NCBI RefSeq assembly: GCF_900206265.1
Contig: NZ_LT907782.1
Span: 2,666,001-2,730,000, forward strand
DNA from: Nitrosomonas ureae
GTDB lineage: Bacteria > Pseudomonadota > Gammaproteobacteria > Burkholderiales > Nitrosomonadaceae
DNA: 64,000 nt
Direction of reading: 5' to 3'
Shown: positions 1-6,127 of the stretch, one piece after another
Numbering within the stretch: position 1 is the first letter of the stretch
Layout of the letters: every line of letters starts with the position of its first letter
The notes under the pieces: model-generated
The model's database searches: none
What the model was told of the DNA's origin: nothing
The model's input: the letters and a program-made list of their open reading frames with translations, nothing else
Program-made: the position numbers and the translations under genes

Positions 1-1
1 C

Positions 2-859
2 GCGCGTACGCTGCTGATGGATATACATCAGCAGCAGTGGGCAGATGTTTTATGTGGCTTTTTCGATGTTCCACGCTCGATTTTGCCGCAAATCAGACCT
101 TCAACCGGATTGGATCTTACTTTAGACAATGGATTAATCTTACAAGCTAGCGTCGGCGATCAATCGGCGGCGTTGATTGCCAGTTTGGCAAATAATCAGA
201 GCGAAGCTTTGGTTAATCTGGGGACGGGTGGTTTTGTGATTCGTTCGACTGCCAAGAGAGAAGTAGCGTTTAATGGATACTTACAAACATTGGTTTATCA
301 AAACAGAAGCCGGCAAGTACAATTTGCTATCGAAGGGACGCTTAATTCCATTGCCTCAGCGTTTGCGCCTTACCCGGTCAATGAATGTTGCATCGAAGAT
401 CTGGCGTGCAACGATATTTTCTGCTTGGCAGAACCTAGTGGCTTGGGTGCGCCTTATTTTCGCAACGATTGGGGCATTCATTTTTCTCAGCCGGTCACCG
501 GGTTCACCCCACGACAAGTTGCTTTACTGTTGCTCGAAGCGATTATTTTCCGGGTTGCGCGTATCCTGGAAGAGTTTCACCAGCATGCGCCGTTAACTCA
601 GGTTTATTTATCCGGCGGTTTATCCGAGTTACCCTGCTTGCAATACGGCATTGCACAATGTGTTATTTTTCCGGTTTATCACTTGCAGCAGAAGGAAGCC
701 AGTCTGCAAGGTACCGCTGCATTGGTCTGTGGAGTTAAAGCAATTTATCATCGGGAGGTGCAAAAAATAGAAAATAAGCAAACAGGCATCGCGCTCATGA
801 AAAAGTATCGGCGTTGGAAAGAATGGCTGGATGCTTTATTAAGCACCCCGCACGGTTAA
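2..859 (+). CDS. FGGY-family carbohydrate kinase, C-terminal part
   Basis: The reading frame is open to the left edge, so the gene starts outside the window; about 285 residues are visible. Recognisable FGGY C-terminal features are the GDQSAAL segment, the phosphate-binding LGTGGF loop and the YLSGG loop before the C-terminal helices. The family transfers phosphate from ATP to sugars or polyols in the cytoplasm. The substrate cannot be read from this half; a sedoheptulokinase-like or other pentulose/hexulose kinase is possible. The next gene starts about 180 bases later behind a large palindrome, so this is probably the last gene of its unit. Family assignment is fairly sure; substrate unknown. 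Confidence 0.7.
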   Translation, partial: ARTLLMDIHQQQWADVLCGFFDVPRSILPQIRPSTGLDLTLDNGLILQASVGDQSAALIASLANNQSEALVNLGTGGFVIRSTAKREVAFNGYLQTLVYQNRSRQVQFAIEGTLNSIASAFAPYPVNECCIEDLACNDIFCLAEPSGLGAPYFRNDWGIHFSQPVTGFTPRQVALLLLEAIIFRVARILEEFHQHAPLTQVYLSGGLSELPCLQYGIAQCVIFPVYHLQQKEASLQGTAALVCGVKAIYHREVQKIENKQTGIALMKKYRRWKEWLDALLSTPHG

Positions 860-967
860 TTTTAAAAAGTCTACCCGAATGAATCATCAATCCTGTAAAA
901 TCCGCCTCGCGAGCGGCACTTTTGTGCATGATCAGATTATTTATAACTTGTTGTTTCCATTTATAGA

Positions 968-1012
968 AACATGATATCAATCACATGGCATTCATGTGAT
1001 TGATATCATGTT
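968..1012. repeat. Perfect 20-bp-arm palindrome before the protoglobin gene
   Basis: Arms 968-987 and 993-1012 are exact reverse complements with a 5-base centre GCATT. It ends 28 bases before the protoglobin ATG and contains two internal TGATATCA palindromes. It is not followed by a T-run, so it is a poor intrinsic terminator on the plus strand. It may be an operator for a dimeric regulator or a very stable hairpin in the 5' leader. It does not fit the FNR half-site spacing. Function unknown. Confidence 0.6.
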
Positions 1013-1040
1013 ATTGTTTAACCTTTCAAAAGGAAGCCTT

Positions 1041-1631
1041 ATGACAACCAATATACCTGGGTATACCTATGGCAGCGCTTCGCTGCAAAAATCTCCCGTA
1101 TCCATGGATGATTTTGCCAAACTTAAACAAGCCAGCCTGTTTGGCGACGATGATGTACGTTACCTGAAAATGTCGCACGATGTACTGAAAGATCAAGTTG
1201 AACAAATCCTGGATGTATGGTACGGCTTTGTCGGTTCAACCCCTTTTCTATTGCACTATTTCACTAATGCAGCTGATGGTCAACCTAACATGGATTACCT
1301 GGGGGGCGTGCGTAAACGTTTTGGACAATGGATTCTTGATACTGCCAACGCCGAGTACAATCAGGACTGGCTCAATTATCAATATGAGATCGGATTGCGT
1401 CATCACAGCTCAAAGAAAAATACTACCGATAATGTAAAATCCGTACCTATCATTCATATCCATTATATCTTTGCGTTGTTGATCCCGATCACCACTACAC
1501 TGCGTCCGTTTTTGGAAAAAGACGGCCATTCCCGTGACGACGTGGATCGCATGCAAGACGCATGGCGCAAATCGGTGCTGATGCAAGTGATTCTGTGGTC
1601 ACAACCTTATATTAAGTCAGGCGAGTTCTAA
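1041..1631 (+). CDS. Protoglobin-family heme protein
   Basis: A 196-residue soluble protein resembling single-domain protoglobins, which bind heme and diatomic gases (O2, NO, CO). The N-terminal half (residues about 15-110) has the globin-coupled-sensor-like pattern with an aromatic-rich helix (DVWYGFVG). A histidine-rich stretch, RHHSSKK, follows near residue 130 and a helix-rich C-terminus closes the protein. I chose the ATG at 1041 because AAAGGAAGCC precedes it; the in-frame upstream start at 996 lies inside the palindrome. No output domain is fused to it, so it could act as a gas carrier, a nitrosative-stress protein or a stand-alone sensor. In an ammonia oxidiser that makes NO this is plausible, but it is inference. 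Confidence 0.72.
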   Translation: MTTNIPGYTYGSASLQKSPVSMDDFAKLKQASLFGDDDVRYLKMSHDVLKDQVEQILDVWYGFVGSTPFLLHYFTNAADGQPNMDYLGGVRKRFGQWILDTANAEYNQDWLNYQYEIGLRHHSSKKNTTDNVKSVPIIHIHYIFALLIPITTTLRPFLEKDGHSRDDVDRMQDAWRKSVLMQVILWSQPYIKSGEF

Positions 1632-1639
1632 GTTTGTAA

Positions 1640-1670
1640 GGGAGAGCGCAAGTGCTGTTCTCGCTCTCCC
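1640..1670 (+). terminator. Hairpin after the protoglobin gene
   Basis: GGGAGAGCG (1640-1648) pairs with CGCTCTCCC (1662-1670) starting 9 bases after the stop codon. Only a weak pyrimidine tract (TCTCCCTATC) follows, so this may be a terminator or a 3'-end stabilising hairpin. Confidence 0.55.
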
Positions 1671-1723
1671 TCTCCCTATCAGTATTACTCTCATTTATTG
1701 CTTAAAAATAATTTTTTTGGTAC

Positions 1724-2449
1724 ATGCGCTTATCCGTCATCGTTCCCGCCTTTAACGAAGAACAACTGATTTTGGATTGTTTGAATTCCATCCAGGAATC
1801 TGTCAGCGCAAACTCAAAACCCGGTTTCACTTATGAGATTATCGTTGTCGACAACAATTCAACCGATAAAACTGCGCAACTTGCTACACAAGCTGGAGCG
1901 ACAGTAGTATTTGAGCCGATCAATCAAATCGGGCGTGCGCGTAATGTCGGCGCGGCTGTCGCCACAGGGGAGTGGTTGCTGTTTGTCGATGCTGACAGCT
2001 TATTGAACTCTGGTATGGTTGCCGATATCCTGCAAATGATCGAAAGCGGAAAATATGTCGGTTGTGGTAGTGTAATGCACATGCCTAATTTACCGTGGTG
2101 GGGGAATGTTGCGATGTGGCTTTGGACGGTGCTATCAATCACCTTCCGTTGGGCATCCGGCGCACTGGTCGTATGTCGCGCTGATGCGTTCCGCGATGTC
2201 GGCGGATTTAACCAGGAATTATTCGCCGCTGATGAAATCGATTTAAGTCAATTGTTGAAAAAATGGGGACTCAAACACAGTCTGAAATTCACCATTCTGA
2301 CTCATCATCCGCTGGTCACGTCACCCCGTAAAGTGCAACTGTACACCGGGTGGGAAATTGCCATGCAATTCTTTAGCGTATTATTCAGTCCTCGCAAGGC
2401 CCTGCAAAACAAGAAGAAACTTCCGATTTGGTATGATGGGAGGCGTTGA
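1724..2449 (+). CDS. Family 2 glycosyltransferase
   Basis: 241 residues with a GT-A fold. The N-terminus RLSVIVPAFNEE is the nucleotide-sugar-binding start of GT2 enzymes, DNNSTD follows at about residue 46, and LLFVDADS near residue 88 is the metal-binding DxD-type motif. A short hydrophobic stretch with several Trp residues (about 120-140) suggests membrane association. It probably transfers a sugar onto a lipid carrier or exopolysaccharide; donor and acceptor are unknown. It lies upstream of the c-di-GMP riboswitch genes in the same orientation, which hints at a surface-polysaccharide role, but a 500-base gap makes a shared transcript uncertain. Confidence 0.75.
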   Translation: MRLSVIVPAFNEEQLILDCLNSIQESVSANSKPGFTYEIIVVDNNSTDKTAQLATQAGATVVFEPINQIGRARNVGAAVATGEWLLFVDADSLLNSGMVADILQMIESGKYVGCGSVMHMPNLPWWGNVAMWLWTVLSITFRWASGALVVCRADAFRDVGGFNQELFAADEIDLSQLLKKWGLKHSLKFTILTHHPLVTSPRKVQLYTGWEIAMQFFSVLFSPRKALQNKKKLPIWYDGRR

Positions 2450-2770
2450 TCTCAGACTAAAAAAGCAGTGTAGACACTGCATAATTAATGTTCAACTACT
2501 GCCCACATCCACTCTCAGTTCGTAAAATAAGGAAAAGCTATTTCATACTATTTTGTCAGGATGTGACAAAAAATGTCATATTTTTTGATCAAAAATAGGA
2601 GAAATAGCATTCCATGCAAATGATATTCGGGTACTGCATAAAGCTTTTACTCTTTTAATTTTCCTTTTATAGCAATATTTGTACGGCATTCATAGCTCTT
2701 AAGAGTGTAATGCGCATCGTAAAAATTAAATTGTGGCACAGTTTGTGCTTAGTTAGTTCTGTAACTTGAA
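2450..2770. other. Gap without a gene, leading to riboswitch 1
   Basis: No convincing ORF. The stretch is AT-rich with a TTTTGTCAGGATGTGACAAAA-like imperfect palindrome around 2550-2570. It presumably holds the promoter of the riboswitch-controlled gene; I could not fix a single -35/-10 pair. Confidence 0.4.
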
Positions 2771-2848
2771 AAGGCAAACTTTGCGAAAGCAGAGGGCGCA
2801 AAGTCACTGATCTAAAGGGAAAGCTCCCAATGATAGCAGGACTGCCAG
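2771..2848 (+). promoter_or_regulatory. c-di-GMP-I (GEMM) riboswitch aptamer, copy 1
   Basis: Matches the class I cyclic-di-GMP aptamer. It begins GGCAAAC, then has a stem CTTTGC/GCAGAG capped by a GAAA tetraloop, the signature GGCGCAAAGTC, a second stem with CTAAAGGG and CCC, and a closing ACTGCC that pairs with the initial GGCA (P1). It lies about 110 bases before a secreted-protein gene. All three copies in this region keep the tetraloop and the CGCAAAG core while the stem bases vary and stay paired. Confidence 0.88.
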
Positions 2849-2910
2849 GTAACGCCACTTGTTTCACTCACGTACTTACTTAGATAAGTCACGGGTAATA
2901 AAACTTCAGA

Positions 2911-2951
2911 GCGTATCCATGCAGTTCCTTTCTTGAAACTCTAAGGAGGAA
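2911..2951 (+). promoter_or_regulatory. Riboswitch 1 expression platform (SD-sequestering hairpin)
   Basis: A small GCGT-ATCC-ATGC hairpin (2911-2922) is followed by TTCCT..TCTT (2925-2934), which can pair with AAGGAGGAA (2943-2951), the ribosome-binding site of the next gene. Closing this hairpin would block translation. The strand GCAGTTCCT (2921-2929) can alternatively pair with AGGACTGC in the 3' strand of the aptamer, freeing the Shine-Dalgarno sequence. Pairings are read from the sequence; the switching model is inference. Confidence 0.65.
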
Positions 2952-2957
2952 TTACTT

Positions 2958-4121
2958 ATGAAAACCAATAATCAATTACTGATTATTAATTCGAAAACAC
3001 TAACTATCAGCACGAGCATTAAACAAGCACCTATTTTAGTAATCGTACTATTATTTTTTGTCAGTATGATTTTAGTACCCTTGAACGTGGTAGCGGCAAC
3101 AACGGATCCAACAGCTGTCAAATGGCATCCAGGACACTACTACATAATAAAGGGCTCCAGCAAAAATAATGCAACCTACTTGTCGCAAGTATATAGTGAG
3201 CTTGACGCAACACCAGCATTGAATGGAATGATGATTCGTTACTTCTGGAATGATCTGGAAAAAGCAAAAGGTGTATATGATTTTTCATCCATCGATAAAC
3301 GCCTTGCTGAGTTGACTGCTAAAGGAAAGCGCCTTGTTATTCAGGTGCAAACAAAATCCTTCAATAAGAGACAAGTTGTGCCAACTTACATGAAGACAGC
3401 TGAGTATGAAGGCGGGGAATTTTACACTACTGATTATGGCAGTACAGAAATAAGAGGACGTAATATCAAATTGTGGAATCTCCAAGTACGCAGCCGCTTA
3501 ATTGCTTTATTCAATGCAATGGGAAAGCGTTACAACTTACATCCCAACTTTGAGGGTATCGGCATGATCGAAACTGCCTTTGGAGAGCCTATTGAACCGA
3601 TTACAAATGCGCAAGTTAATGGTTTTTATAATAATATGCTCGTTGTGCAGCAGAAAATGCGCCAATTTTTCCCTAATACGATGACAATTCAGGAAGTGAA
3701 TTACCCGCGCCCAATTCTCGCATCATTCGTGGGTAGCCTCAAAGATATCGGAACTGCATTGAGTAGTCCGGACCTTTTTATCGAAGAAAAGGGCTTGAAT
3801 TTTGAAGGAACAAAATATGATCCGCATAAGGGTGTTTATAATTACTATGAGGAATTTTCTGGTTTGATACCTATGGTTCCAACGGTTATGCCAAAGAATT
3901 ATAAAAATACCAAAGGTGATGGAAGCGGATATGTGCCAACTGTTTCTCAGCTTCTGGCTTTTGCGCGAGATGAGTTAAAGGCTAACTACATCTTTTGGAC
4001 ACGGGAAGCACACTACCTTCAGGTATTGGAAGTATTGAATCAAGGTGCGCAGAAGACGACTGATGGTGCGGGCGGATTGAATCCTGTTTGCCCAGCTTCT
4101 TATTCATCTTGTGTGAAATAG
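2958..4121 (+). CDS. Secreted, c-di-GMP-riboswitch-controlled protein (glycoside-hydrolase-like), paralog 1
   Basis: 387 residues. The N-terminus has a charged head, a hydrophobic segment at about 24-45 and a likely signal-peptidase site after VVAA, so the mature protein is exported. The body alternates strands and helices as a TIM barrel would. Segments such as IRYFWNDLEKAKGVYDF and the acidic stretch GIGMIETAFGEP recall clan GH-A glycoside hydrolases (GH5/GH42 style), where such an acidic residue is the acid/base. I do not recognise a named family. ATG at 2958 follows AAGGAGGAATTACTT. Control by c-di-GMP suggests a role in matrix, cell-surface polysaccharide or attachment. The paralog at 4744 is roughly two-thirds identical by eye. 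Confidence 0.6.
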   Translation: MKTNNQLLIINSKTLTISTSIKQAPILVIVLLFFVSMILVPLNVVAATTDPTAVKWHPGHYYIIKGSSKNNATYLSQVYSELDATPALNGMMIRYFWNDLEKAKGVYDFSSIDKRLAELTAKGKRLVIQVQTKSFNKRQVVPTYMKTAEYEGGEFYTTDYGSTEIRGRNIKLWNLQVRSRLIALFNAMGKRYNLHPNFEGIGMIETAFGEPIEPITNAQVNGFYNNMLVVQQKMRQFFPNTMTIQEVNYPRPILASFVGSLKDIGTALSSPDLFIEEKGLNFEGTKYDPHKGVYNYYEEFSGLIPMVPTVMPKNYKNTKGDGSGYVPTVSQLLAFARDELKANYIFWTREAHYLQVLEVLNQGAQKTTDGAGGLNPVCPASYSSCVK

Positions 4122-4318
4122 CGATGATATTCCCGATAAACTGACGGGATGGAGTCTTGTGTTTTGATTGTGTTATAGCGTTACAGAGTAGATAGAAAGT
4201 AATAGCCTAAATTACTAAATTTCTTATATATGACTAATGTATTTTGTATTGTAACCAAGTGCTTATCAAATAGGGAGATCTATCTACAGCTGTAACAATA
4301 GAGAATTGAAAGATGAAA

Positions 4319-4398
4319 AAGGCAAACCCTGCGAAAGCAGGGGACGCAAAGTCACTGATCTAAAGGGTAAATACCCCAGGATGGCAGGGCCGCCAGAT
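4319..4398 (+). promoter_or_regulatory. c-di-GMP-I (GEMM) riboswitch aptamer, copy 2 (first of a tandem)
   Basis: GGCAAAC, a perfect CCCTGC-GAAA-GCAGGG stem, GGACGCAAAGTC, CTAAAGGG...CCCC and a 3' CCGCC closing strand. Of the three copies this has the best-paired P2 stem. It lies about 240 bases upstream of copy 3 with no full gene in between, making a tandem arrangement in front of the gene at 4744. Confidence 0.88.
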
Positions 4399-4456
4399 AC
4401 CGCATCTCGTTTTAATCACGTATGTGAATAAACGAATCGAGCCATACAACTTCGAA

Positions 4457-4502
4457 GCGTATCCACGCAGTTCCTGCCTTTTAATTAAACTAAAAGGAGG
4501 AA
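4457..4502 (+). promoter_or_regulatory. Riboswitch 2 expression platform
   Basis: GCGT-ATCC-ACGC (4457-4468) is a fully paired version of the small hairpin, with a compensatory change relative to copies 1 and 3. TTCCT, a bulged G, then CCTTTTA (4471-4483) pairs with TAAAAGGAGGAA (4491-4502), covering the Shine-Dalgarno of the mini-ORF at 4507. The longer stem retains the bulge position seen in copies 1 and 3, which supports a conserved structure. Confidence 0.65.
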
Positions 4503-4506
4503 TCAA

Positions 4507-4527
4507 ATGAACATAATCCCACGGTAG
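4507..4527 (+). other. Six-codon mini-ORF after riboswitch 2
   Basis: ATG-AAC-ATA-ATC-CCA-CGG-TAG (MNIIPR) follows AAAAGGAGGAATCAA, an excellent ribosome-binding site at normal spacing. The position corresponds to the start codon of the two full genes. It is either the stump of a deleted third gene copy or a regulatory leader peptide between the tandem riboswitches. The sequence alone cannot decide. Confidence 0.45.
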
Positions 4528-4558
4528 CGATAACCACACCCAAAGTCGCACTATGAAA

Positions 4559-4638
4559 AAGGCAAACTCTGCGAAAGCGGGGGACGCAAAGTCACTGATC
4601 TAAAGGGCAAATGCCCCAGGATGGCAGGACTGCCAGGT
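4559..4638 (+). promoter_or_regulatory. c-di-GMP-I (GEMM) riboswitch aptamer, copy 3
   Basis: GGCAAAC, stem CTCTGC-GAAA-GCGGGG (held by G-U wobbles), GGACGCAAAGTC, CTAAAGGG...CCCC and the ACTGCC closing strand. It is the proximal aptamer for the gene at 4744, whose start codon is about 105 bases downstream. Confidence 0.88.
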
Positions 4639-4698
4639 AACGCCACTCGTTTTACTCATGCATGAGGATGGACGAGTCACGAGTAATAAAACTTCAGA

Positions 4699-4737
4699 GC
4701 GTATCCATGCAGTTCCTACCTTAACTTTAAGGAGGAA
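4699..4737 (+). promoter_or_regulatory. Riboswitch 3 expression platform
   Basis: GCGT-ATCC-ATGC (4699-4710) then TTCCT, a bulged A, CCTT (4713-4722) pairing with AAGGAGGAA (4729-4737), the ribosome-binding site of the following gene. As in copy 1, GCAGTTCCT can instead pair with AGGACTGC of the aptamer 3' strand with one bulge, so the two structures exclude each other. Confidence 0.65.
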
Positions 4738-4743
4738 TTAATT

Positions 4744-5910
4744 ATGAAAACCAATGATCAATTATTGGTTATCAATTCGATAACACCAAACACTAGCACA
4801 AGAGTTAAACCGGCGCATATTCTAGCCGCTTCATTACTGCTTATTATCAGTATGGTTTTAGCTCCGTTAAATGTATTAGCTGCAACAACTGATCCTACCG
4901 CCGTCAAATGGCATCCAGGTCATTATTATACAATCATGAGCTGGGGCAATAACAATTCTACCTATCTATCCCAGGTATATAGTGAGATCAAAGCAACCCC
5001 AGCGTTACGCGGAATACAAATGCGTTATCTATGGGCGGAACTTGAGAAATCAAAAGGAGTGTATGATTTTTCATCCATTGATAAGCGCCTCGCTGAACTG
5101 ACTGCCAGAGATAAACGTCTGGTTATTCAAGTACAAACGAAATCATTTGATCCGAATTGGAAACTCGTGCCTGATTATCTGAAAGGAGCTGCATATGAAG
5201 GTGGGCAATTTCCTTTTTCGGATTATGGCTCCACCACTATTAGAGGATATAACATTAAGTTGTGGCATCCTCAAGTGCGTGATCGTTTGATCGCCTTATT
5301 TAAGGCATTGGGAGAGCGTTATAATTCACATCCTTACTTTGAAGGTATCGGTATGATAGAAAGCGCTATGGGTCAGCCTCTTGAGCCTGTATCAAGCGTA
5401 CAAGCCGATGAGTTTTATGTGAATATGATTCAGGTGAATCAAAAAATGCGCTTGTTCTTTCCCAATACGATGACGATTCAGGAAGTCAATTATCCGCGCC
5501 CAGTTCTCAATTCATTAGTAACCCAACTCAGGGATATGGGAGCAACGCTAAGTAGTCCGGATACTTTTCAGGATGAAAATGGGTTGAGTTTTAAAGCTAC
5601 ACAATACGACCCCAATCAAGGAGTTTATAATTACTATTCGGATTTTTCTGGCATGATGGCTATGGCACCAACGGTTATGCGGAAAAATTATGAGAATACG
5701 AGAAATGATGGAACAGGCTATGTGCCTACTGTTTCTGAAATTCTGGTTTTTGCCCGAGATACCTTGCATGCAAACTACATTTTTTGGTCACGGGTTCCGG
5801 AATATAAAGATCAGGTGCTGGAGGTATTAAATTGGAGTGAGCAAAGAAATGATCCCGCCGGTGGATTAAGCTTCACTTGCCCCACAGTTTATACATCGTG
5901 CGCTAATTAA
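4744..5910 (+). CDS. Secreted, c-di-GMP-riboswitch-controlled protein (glycoside-hydrolase-like), paralog 2
   Basis: 388 residues, a close paralog of the protein at 2958, with the same signal-peptide layout (hydrophobic stretch about 24-46, cleavage near VLAA) and the same mature start TTDPTAVKWHPGHYY. The acidic stretch GIGMIESAMGQP replaces GIGMIETAFGEP, so the first Glu is kept and the second becomes Gln; the kept Glu is the better candidate for a functional residue. The two copies differ most at the hydrophobic leader and at the C-terminus, and both end in a cysteine-containing tail. ATG at 4744 follows AAGGAGGAATTAATT. Two tandem riboswitches and a strong terminator frame it as a single-gene unit. 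Confidence 0.6.
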   Translation: MKTNDQLLVINSITPNTSTRVKPAHILAASLLLIISMVLAPLNVLAATTDPTAVKWHPGHYYTIMSWGNNNSTYLSQVYSEIKATPALRGIQMRYLWAELEKSKGVYDFSSIDKRLAELTARDKRLVIQVQTKSFDPNWKLVPDYLKGAAYEGGQFPFSDYGSTTIRGYNIKLWHPQVRDRLIALFKALGERYNSHPYFEGIGMIESAMGQPLEPVSSVQADEFYVNMIQVNQKMRLFFPNTMTIQEVNYPRPVLNSLVTQLRDMGATLSSPDTFQDENGLSFKATQYDPNQGVYNYYSDFSGMMAMAPTVMRKNYENTRNDGTGYVPTVSEILVFARDTLHANYIFWSRVPEYKDQVLEVLNWSEQRNDPAGGLSFTCPTVYTSCAN

Positions 5911-5933
5911 TAGTTTTTTTTGATGAGTTTATG

Positions 5934-5966
5934 AGTTCGCCTATACTTTAAAAGTATAGGCGAACT
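5934..5966 (+). terminator. Strong intrinsic terminator
   Basis: Arms 5934-5949 and 5951-5966 are perfect 16-base complements, followed by TTCTT. It ends the riboswitch-controlled transcript of the gene at 4744. Confidence 0.8.
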
Positions 5967-6127
5967 TTCTTCCGGTACTTCCACGATTTTCTTGAAGATT
6001 TATCAGTTTGAACCAAACTAGCTGCGTAATTCCCTTTTGGTATAGTCCAATATTATTACCTATACTTTGTTAATTTTAAGATTGATGAGATAAAAATATA
6101 TGAATGGAGGAATTCGATTACTTACTA

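Noticed and set aside
968..1012. The palindrome as an intrinsic terminator of the kinase gene
   Set aside because: It is over 100 bases after the stop and lacks a T-run on either side.
4360..4551. 63-codon minus-strand ORF
   Set aside because: It lies across riboswitch copy 2, its platform and the mini-ORF; explained by RNA structure on the plus strand and has no ribosome site.
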